Positions 59,436-64,000 of a stretch of 64,000 bases of DNA are shown piece by piece; within the stretch, counting starts at the first letter, position 1, and each line of letters opens with the position of its first letter. The notes beneath the pieces were generated by a model, which saw nothing but the letters and a program-made list of their open reading frames with translations, made no database searches and was not told the origin of the DNA. Position numbers and translations under genes: made by a program. Source of the DNA: an uncultured Flavobacterium sp. (GTDB lineage Bacteria; Bacteroidota; Bacteroidia; Flavobacteriales; Flavobacteriaceae); contig NZ_OY730239.1 of the NCBI RefSeq assembly GCF_963422545.1, positions 111,676 to 175,675 on the forward strand, read 5' to 3'.

Positions 59436-61247
59436 ATGAAAAAAAGCAATCAGGAAGCTGCAGATAAAATTACTTTCAAAAATTTACGCCGACTGTATTT
59501 TTTTGCACTCTTGACTATTGCTATAACCATCATTCTGAGTCAGGTTTTAGTTCAATACAATTTAAACCAGCAATTAAGCGATTCTAAAATCATCAATATT
59601 TCGGGAAAGCAAAGAATGCTGAGCCAGAAAATTGTCAAAGAAGTTTTGATTTTACATTATGTTTCTGATAAAGTTTCTCCCAAACAAATTTCGCATTTAA
59701 AAGACGTTTTATCCCTTTGGAAAACTGCTCAAAACGCTTTAGAAAATGGCAGTGACAGTTTGGCTTTTCCAAAAGAAAAAAGCGAAACACTGCGTAAATT
59801 ATATCTTCAAATAAATCCTAGTTTCTCAACTATTGTAGAAACAACCGATTTATTTCTATTGAATTTAGAACAGAAAAATAATACCGCAAAAAATCAAAAA
59901 CTGGTACAAATTATTCTGGAAAACGAAGGTATTTTCCTTTCCAAAATGAATCAAATTGTAAGCCAATATGATCTCGAAGCACACGAAAAAGTTACCCTGC
60001 AACGCAAAATAGAATATTGGATTTTTGCCTTTACCCTATTTGTTTTACTTCTGGAATTTTTCTTCATTTTTAAGCCTACCAATAAAAAAATTGAGAAACT
60101 TATTGCCAAACTTTTAACCTCTGAAAAGAAAGCTTTAAAACTCGCATACGATACCGAAATCATTAGCGAAATAAAGGAAAACTCAGTAAAAGAATTAAAA
60201 TCACTTAATTATGCCATGGAAAATACGCTGCTTTATTGCCGTATTGCTCCCGATGGTTCAATTATTCATGTTGGCGAAAAATTTGCCAAACTTTTAAACT
60301 ACACCAAGTTTTTATCGAATAAAAAATTCTCAGAAATTTTAACGACCGACGAAAAAGAACAACTTAATATTGACCGAATAATATTTGAAAAACAGCGCAG
60401 CGGCTGGCAAGGCGAAATCAAAATCACTAATAAAGAAACACAAACAATTTGGCTTGATCTGTCAATGGTTCCGGTAATGATCAAAAAAGAAGAACTGGAG
60501 CTTTTAATTGTTTGTTTTGACATTACAGAACGTAAAAAAGCGCAACGCGAAGTCGAGCGCTTAAACATTGAAAACAGCAACGAAAAAATCAATCAGCAAA
60601 AGATTATTTCGAGTAAAATAGTAGAAAATCAGGAAAACGAACAAAACCGAATCGCCAAAGAAATTCACGACGGAATTGGTCAAATGCTTACCGGATTAAA
60701 GTTTAGTCTGGAAAGTATTAATCTCGATGATAAAGAAAAAGCGGCTCAAAAAATTGAGTACCTTAAAAAATTATCCCTAGATATTATCAAAGGTGTCCGC
60801 ACGGCAACTTTCAATTTAATGCCTCCGGAATTAAGCGATCACGGAATTGTTTCTTCACTTGCAAAACTCACACAGGAACTTTCAAAACTTACCGGAAAAG
60901 AAATTCTGTTTTACAACAAAACCGATTTTAACCAACGTTTAGATTCTTTAATCGAAATCAATATATATCGTCTCACGCAAGAAGCGATCAATAATGCCAT
61001 AAAATATGCCGAGTCATCGCATATTATTGTACAACTTTCGCACAGCGAAACACTTCTAAGCATCATTGTTGATGATAACGGAAAAGGTTTTGATATAAAT
61101 TCGGTCGACAAAAAACGCAACAGCGAATCCGGAATGGGATTATTGTTTATGAAAGAAAGAATTCAATACATCAACGGACGCGTTTTTATTAAATCAATTC
61201 CTGGTGAAGGAACGAGAATTACTTTTAATATTCCGATTCTTAAATGA
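59436..61247 (+). CDS. NarX-like sensor histidine kinase (PilJ-type sensor, PAS, HisKA_3)
   Basis: A 603-residue membrane kinase. TM1 is at about 20-41, TM2 about 193-214. The periplasmic domain begins NISGKQRMLSQKI (near 58), the PilJ/NarX-type P-box pattern, here most likely sensing nitrate or nitrite. A cytoplasmic PAS domain (about 275-375), then HisKA_3 with the phosphoacceptor His411 in EIHDGIGQML and an HATPase domain (NNAIKYA, DDNGKGFD, GMGLLFMKERI). Its partner is likely the response regulator at 61834. The 586-bp gap between them is unusual. Start: ATG at 59436. Confidence 0.9.
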   Translation: MKKSNQEAADKITFKNLRRLYFFALLTIAITIILSQVLVQYNLNQQLSDSKIINISGKQRMLSQKIVKEVLILHYVSDKVSPKQISHLKDVLSLWKTAQNALENGSDSLAFPKEKSETLRKLYLQINPSFSTIVETTDLFLLNLEQKNNTAKNQKLVQIILENEGIFLSKMNQIVSQYDLEAHEKVTLQRKIEYWIFAFTLFVLLLEFFFIFKPTNKKIEKLIAKLLTSEKKALKLAYDTEIISEIKENSVKELKSLNYAMENTLLYCRIAPDGSIIHVGEKFAKLLNYTKFLSNKKFSEILTTDEKEQLNIDRIIFEKQRSGWQGEIKITNKETQTIWLDLSMVPVMIKKEELELLIVCFDITERKKAQREVERLNIENSNEKINQQKIISSKIVENQENEQNRIAKEIHDGIGQMLTGLKFSLESINLDDKEKAAQKIEYLKKLSLDIIKGVRTATFNLMPPELSDHGIVSSLAKLTQELSKLTGKEILFYNKTDFNQRLDSLIEINIYRLTQEAINNAIKYAESSHIIVQLSHSETLLSIIVDDNGKGFDINSVDKKRNSESGMGLLFMKERIQYINGRVFIKSIPGEGTRITFNIPILK

Positions 61248-61251
61248 GAGA

Positions 61252-61333
61252 ATGTGGCAATTTGATAATTAGATAATTACTTAAAAAGCATTATCAAATT
61301 ATCTCATTATCTAATTATCTAATTATCTAATTT
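61252..61333. repeat. AATTATCTAATT direct/inverted repeat tract
   Basis: AATTTGATAATTAGATAATTA and TCATTATCTAATTATCTAATT form an imperfect inverted repeat with several tandem 9-mers TAATTATCT. Confidence 0.65.
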
Positions 61334-61338
61334 ATCAG

Positions 61339-61455
61339 GGCGAGACAGCATTAGAAAAAGGGGCTAAAACATACTTTGTCTACATCAGCCCCTTTCCCTA
61401 ATGCTGTCGGGCTGTCTGCGCTACTTCGGTAGCTAGCTCCCATCCCTCTCGCGGG
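61339..61455. repeat. GACAGCATTAG stem-loop with CGGGCTGTC tail
   Basis: GACAGCATTAG (61344) and CTAATGCTGTC (61408) pair, with AAAAGGGGCT and AGCCCCTTTC extending the stem to over 20 bp. It is followed by CGGGCTGTCTGCGCTACTTC and CCCATCCC, the frame also seen at 1041 and 44068. Confidence 0.65.
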
Positions 61456-61507
61456 CAAACGTTTTCAGAAGATAATTTATGATTATCCAATTACTAAGCA
61501 CATTCTT

Positions 61508-61607
61508 ATCATCTCGACGAAGGAGAGATCTCCGCAAGTAGCTCTACAAAGATTGGCGATTTTGATTGAGGAGTTTCTTGCGGAGATTTCTCGTGCCTCG
61601 AAATGAC
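61508..61607. repeat. GTCATTTCGAGG-type inverted repeat
   Basis: TCATCTCGACGAAGGAGAGA and TCTCGTGCCTCGAAATGACA, with GATCTCCGCAAG and CTTGCGGAGAT inside, form a long imperfect stem. Related to the GAACGAAGC family at 1791. Confidence 0.65.
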
Positions 61608-61660
61608 AAAATCATACAATATCTCACTTCAAAAAGAACCTAGACAAAAGTCTACAACAA

Positions 61661-61756
61661 ATTATCTAATTTTCTAATTGACGAATTTTCTAATTTACCA
61701 CATTTTCTAATTATCTAATTGGCACATTCTCTAATTGACAAATTATCTAATTATAA
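61661..61756. repeat. TCTAATT tandem-like tract
   Basis: At least seven TCTAATT copies within 96 bp in irregular spacing. Not CRISPR: units are short, unequal and unspaced. Confidence 0.6.
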
Positions 61757-61833
61757 AATACAAAAATTACGTATCTTAGCATCTTCTTTTAGATGAATAT
61801 ACGTAAAAATTGAGAATTAAAAATAAGTAAATC

Positions 61834-62493
61834 ATGAGCAATAATATTCGAGTAGTTCTGGCAGATGACCATGTATTTGTACGAGACGGAATAAAATCTT
61901 TACTGGAAAACGAAGCAAACATAGAGGTTGTAGGCGAAGCTATTGATGGAACCGATGCTCTTGAAGTAGTTGCAGCCAGTAAACCTGATTTACTTATAGT
62001 AGATATTCGTATGCCAAACCTAACAGGCATTGAGGTAGTAGAAAAACTTAGAAGCGAAAGTAATAATGTAAAAATCATTATGCTTTCAATGCATGAATCT
62101 GAAGAATACGTATTGAAATCTATAAAAGCCGGAGCCGATGGTTATTTACTAAAAGGATCAAGTAAAGAAGAATTCCTGAAAGCATTACATACTGTTGCGG
62201 CAGGCGGAAAATATTTTAGCGGCGATATCTCTTCTATATTAATTGGTCAATTAACAAATTCTTCAAATGCTTTAGAACCTAAACAAAATTTAGGTGAAGA
62301 AATGATGATTACTAAAAGAGAAAAAGAAATCTTAACGCTGTTATTATCCGGAAAAGGAAACAAAGAAATCGCTGAAGCCCTTGAAATCAGTAAACGTACT
62401 GCCGAAGTGCACCGTTTTAACTTAATGAAAAAACTAAAAGTAAAGAACCTAATGGAACTTTCAAACAAAGCAGCTGAATATTCATTACTTTAA
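61834..62493 (+). CDS. NarL/FixJ-type response regulator
   Basis: A 219-residue regulator. The receiver domain (residues 5-122) has the acidic pair DD at 11-12, the phosphorylated Asp57 in IVDIRMP, Ser/Thr near 85 and Lys near 106 (LLKGSS). The GerE/LuxR HTH (about 150-215) reads ITKREKEILTLLLSGKGNKEIAEAL. Its position between the NarX-like kinase and the NarK porter suggests it controls nitrate genes, and the heptamer sites upstream of these genes fit NarL. Start: ATG at 61834. Confidence 0.92.
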   Translation: MSNNIRVVLADDHVFVRDGIKSLLENEANIEVVGEAIDGTDALEVVAASKPDLLIVDIRMPNLTGIEVVEKLRSESNNVKIIMLSMHESEEYVLKSIKAGADGYLLKGSSKEEFLKALHTVAAGGKYFSGDISSILIGQLTNSSNALEPKQNLGEEMMITKREKEILTLLLSGKGNKEIAEALEISKRTAEVHRFNLMKKLKVKNLMELSNKAAEYSLL

Positions 62494-62498
62494 AAAAC

Positions 62499-62589
62499 TA
62501 CGTACAATTACGTAAATATTTTTCAAAAACTGCGTTTTCGCAGTTTTTAACTACGTTATAGTACTTATTTTTACACAAAAATATAAGTA
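62499..62589 (+). promoter_or_regulatory. narK upstream region with NarL-like and TACGTA sites
   Basis: TACGTA at 62499 and 62509, TACTTAT at 62562-62568 and ATAAGTA at 62583-62589; the last two are inverted and separated by 14 bp. Same motif types as in the nirB and response-regulator upstream regions. Terminator 62525-62548 lies between them. Confidence 0.5.
62525..62548 (+). terminator. intrinsic terminator after response-regulator gene
   Basis: AAAAACTGCG-TTTT-CGCAGTTTTT, a perfect 10-bp stem with T-run, 32 bp past the stop. Confidence 0.9.
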
Positions 62590-62591
62590 CC

Positions 62592-64000
62592 ATGAAAAAT
62601 ACAAACTCACTTTCGCAATCACATAAAATTTTATTTTTGAACACATTGGCATTTACAGTGTGTTTCGCCTGTTGGACATTAAACGGAGTTCTCGTAACTT
62701 TTTTAGTCGATAATGGAATTTTTCATTGGAGCGTAGTTCAAGTTGGCTGGCTTCTTGGAATTCCAATCTTAACGGGATCAATCATGCGTTTACCAATTGG
62801 TATTCTTACGGATAAATTTGGCGGAAAATATGTCTTTTCTCTTTTGCTTCTACTCTGCTCAATTCCGCTATTTTTATTGCCTTTCGCCGATAGCTTTTTT
62901 ATGTTTGCTTTACTAAGCTTTTTGTTCGGAATGGTTGGAACCAGTTTTGCTGTCGGAATTGGATATACTTCAATTTGGTATCCAAAAGAATGGCAGGGAC
63001 GCGCTTTAGGTATTTTCGGAATGGGAAATGCCGGAGCTGCAATCACCACTTTTTTAGCACCATCTTTATTGAATTATTTTTCAATAGAAGATCCACAAAA
63101 CGGTTGGAAAGCACTTCCGGTTATTTACGCCACAGCTTTGGTTGTAATTGGTATTGCCTTTTTAATTTTCACTACAAATAAAAAAATAGAAAACAACACC
63201 AAAACTGTTTCACAAATGCTTCAATCTCTTAAATGTGCCAGAGTTTGGCGTTTTGGAGCCTATTACTTTTTAGTATTCGGATGTTTTGTTGCCTATTCAC
63301 AATGGTTATTGCCTAATTTCATGAATGTTTATCAAACAAGCTTGGTTATGGGCGGATTATTTGCTACTCTTTTTAGTTTGCCGTCTGGTGTTATCAGAGC
63401 TTTTGGAGGTTATTTATCTGATAAATTTGGTGCCCGAAAAGTAATGTACTGGGTTTTAAGTTCTTCGGTTGTTTTGAGCGCCTTATTAATGATCCCAAAA
63501 ATGGAAATTACCACGACAGGTCCTGGAGTTTTGGCCACTAAAAAAGGAACTATCACTTCGGTTTCAAATGAAAAAGTTAAAATTGGAGATACTGATTTTG
63601 CAGTTGCTCAGAAAAAAGAAAACGAAAATGAAAATGCTATTTTTCCAACCAGAACTTCTTGGCAACAAGTTGTTGTAGCACAAAATCAAACAGTAAAGAA
63701 AAAAGAGCTTTTAGCAAAAGGAATTACTGTAATTAAGTTTGATGCTAATATGTGGGTTTTCCTGATTTTAGTGATTTTAATTGGAATTTCTTGGGGAATT
63801 GGGAAAGCTGCAGTATACAAACATATTCCGGAATATTTCCCGACAGAAGTTGGTGTTGTTGGCGGAATGGTGGGAATGATTGGTGGTTTGGGTGGCTTTT
63901 TTGGACCAATTATCTTTGGATATTTATTAACAGCCACAGGAATCTGGTCAAGTTCATGGATTTTCATTTTATTACTTTCAGCAATTTGTTTAATTTGGAT
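62592..64000 (+). CDS. NarK-type nitrate/nitrite MFS porter (3' end outside window)
   Basis: About 469 residues of a major-facilitator porter for nitrate uptake or nitrite exchange. The nitrate-signature loops are present: IFGMGNAGAAIT near residue 140 and GGMVGMIGGLGGFFGP near 418. The first MFS half has LTDKFGGKY near 75, the second DKFGARKV near 277. An unusual soluble insertion of about 80 residues lies at 303-382 between two membrane helices, with a beta-rich, lipoyl-like KKKELLAKGITVI end. It runs off the window. Start: ATG at 62592. Confidence 0.93.
   Translation, partial: MKNTNSLSQSHKILFLNTLAFTVCFACWTLNGVLVTFLVDNGIFHWSVVQVGWLLGIPILTGSIMRLPIGILTDKFGGKYVFSLLLLLCSIPLFLLPFADSFFMFALLSFLFGMVGTSFAVGIGYTSIWYPKEWQGRALGIFGMGNAGAAITTFLAPSLLNYFSIEDPQNGWKALPVIYATALVVIGIAFLIFTTNKKIENNTKTVSQMLQSLKCARVWRFGAYYFLVFGCFVAYSQWLLPNFMNVYQTSLVMGGLFATLFSLPSGVIRAFGGYLSDKFGARKVMYWVLSSSVVLSALLMIPKMEITTTGPGVLATKKGTITSVSNEKVKIGDTDFAVAQKKENENENAIFPTRTSWQQVVVAQNQTVKKKELLAKGITVIKFDANMWVFLILVILIGISWGIGKAAVYKHIPEYFPTEVGVVGGMVGMIGGLGGFFGPIIFGYLLTATGIWSSSWIFILLLSAICLIW

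Larger units (their letters stand above)
61248..61833. other. repeat-filled spacer between kinase and response-regulator genes
   Basis: A 586-bp stretch without gene. It holds ATTATCTAATT-type direct repeats (61252-61333 and 61661-61756), a GACAGCATTAG stem-loop with GC-rich tail (61339-61455), a GAAGGAGAGAT/CTCCGCAAG inverted repeat (61508-61607), and the response-regulator upstream region with TACGTA twice (61768, 61800) and ATAAGTA (61823). Confidence 0.7.

Noticed and set aside
61252..61756. CRISPR array from the TCTAATT repeats
   Set aside because: Units of 7-11 bp, irregular spacing, no spacers of equal length and no cas genes.

Overview
The window is an AT-rich chromosomal segment of a Bacteroidota, most likely a Flavobacterium. 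The evidence is: T9SS C-terminal sorting domains on giant secreted metalloproteases, a bacillithiol gene, LptD- and TamB-like envelope genes of the Bacteroidota type, promoters of the TTG-N(19-21)-TAnnTTTG type rather than E. coli -35/-10 boxes, almost no Shine-Dalgarno sequences, and many non-ATG starts. No transposase, integrase, rRNA or CRISPR array is visible. The mobile-looking material consists of short palindromic repeats, one very AT-rich orphan gene, and a GIY-YIG nuclease cassette sitting in a tRNA array.

Layout. 1-7.6 kb (minus): end of bshA, two unknown genes, then an electron-transfer/envelope run (secreted protein, CCG-domain protein, membrane Fe-S protein, MlaD-like protein, cell-wall amidase). 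7.6-10.8 kb (plus): LptD-like protein and RidA. 10.9-14.4 kb (minus): pfkA, gapA, a GlcNAc-kinase-like gene and mgsA (glycolysis and its methylglyoxal branch). 14.7-26.5 kb: tamB, divergent from a plus-strand run of tsaD, rsmE, a DUF4159 protein, a TrmH-type methylase, an M43 lipoprotein protease, an AI-2E-type permease and a THUMP-like methyltransferase. 26.5-38.4 kb: VanX-like dipeptidase, the AT-rich orphan membrane gene, fatty-acid desaturase, porin-like protein, a 2046-residue M4 protease and a membrane TPR/LuxR regulator.

38.6-39.6 kb (minus): genuine tRNA-Ser(GCT), tRNA-Pro(TGG) and tRNA-Arg(TCT), followed by two 127-bp tandem copies of the Arg unit with rewritten anticodon arms and broken acceptor stems. 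A 272-bp cassette with a GIY-YIG nuclease gene then replaces exactly 20 bp of the next unit. This is the most unusual structure in the window.

39.8-55.2 kb: thiolase, NlpC/P60 peptidase, an AraC-regulated quinone/aldehyde redox locus (AKR, MdaB, quinol monooxygenase, quinone oxidoreductase), a 1228-residue M43/PKD protease, a methyltransferase, a LysR regulator, a DUF2130 nuclease-like protein and two META-domain lipoproteins.

55.4-64 kb (plus): an assimilatory nitrate/nitrite locus: nirB, nirD, a DUF4202 protein, a NarX-like sensor kinase with a PilJ-type sensor region, a NarL-like response regulator, and a NarK-type porter that runs off the window. Upstream regions share TACGTA and TACTTAT/ATAAGTA motifs; the latter fit the heptamer known for enterobacterial NarL. 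Intergenic DNA, especially in 38-62 kb, is filled with several families of long-stem inverted repeats.
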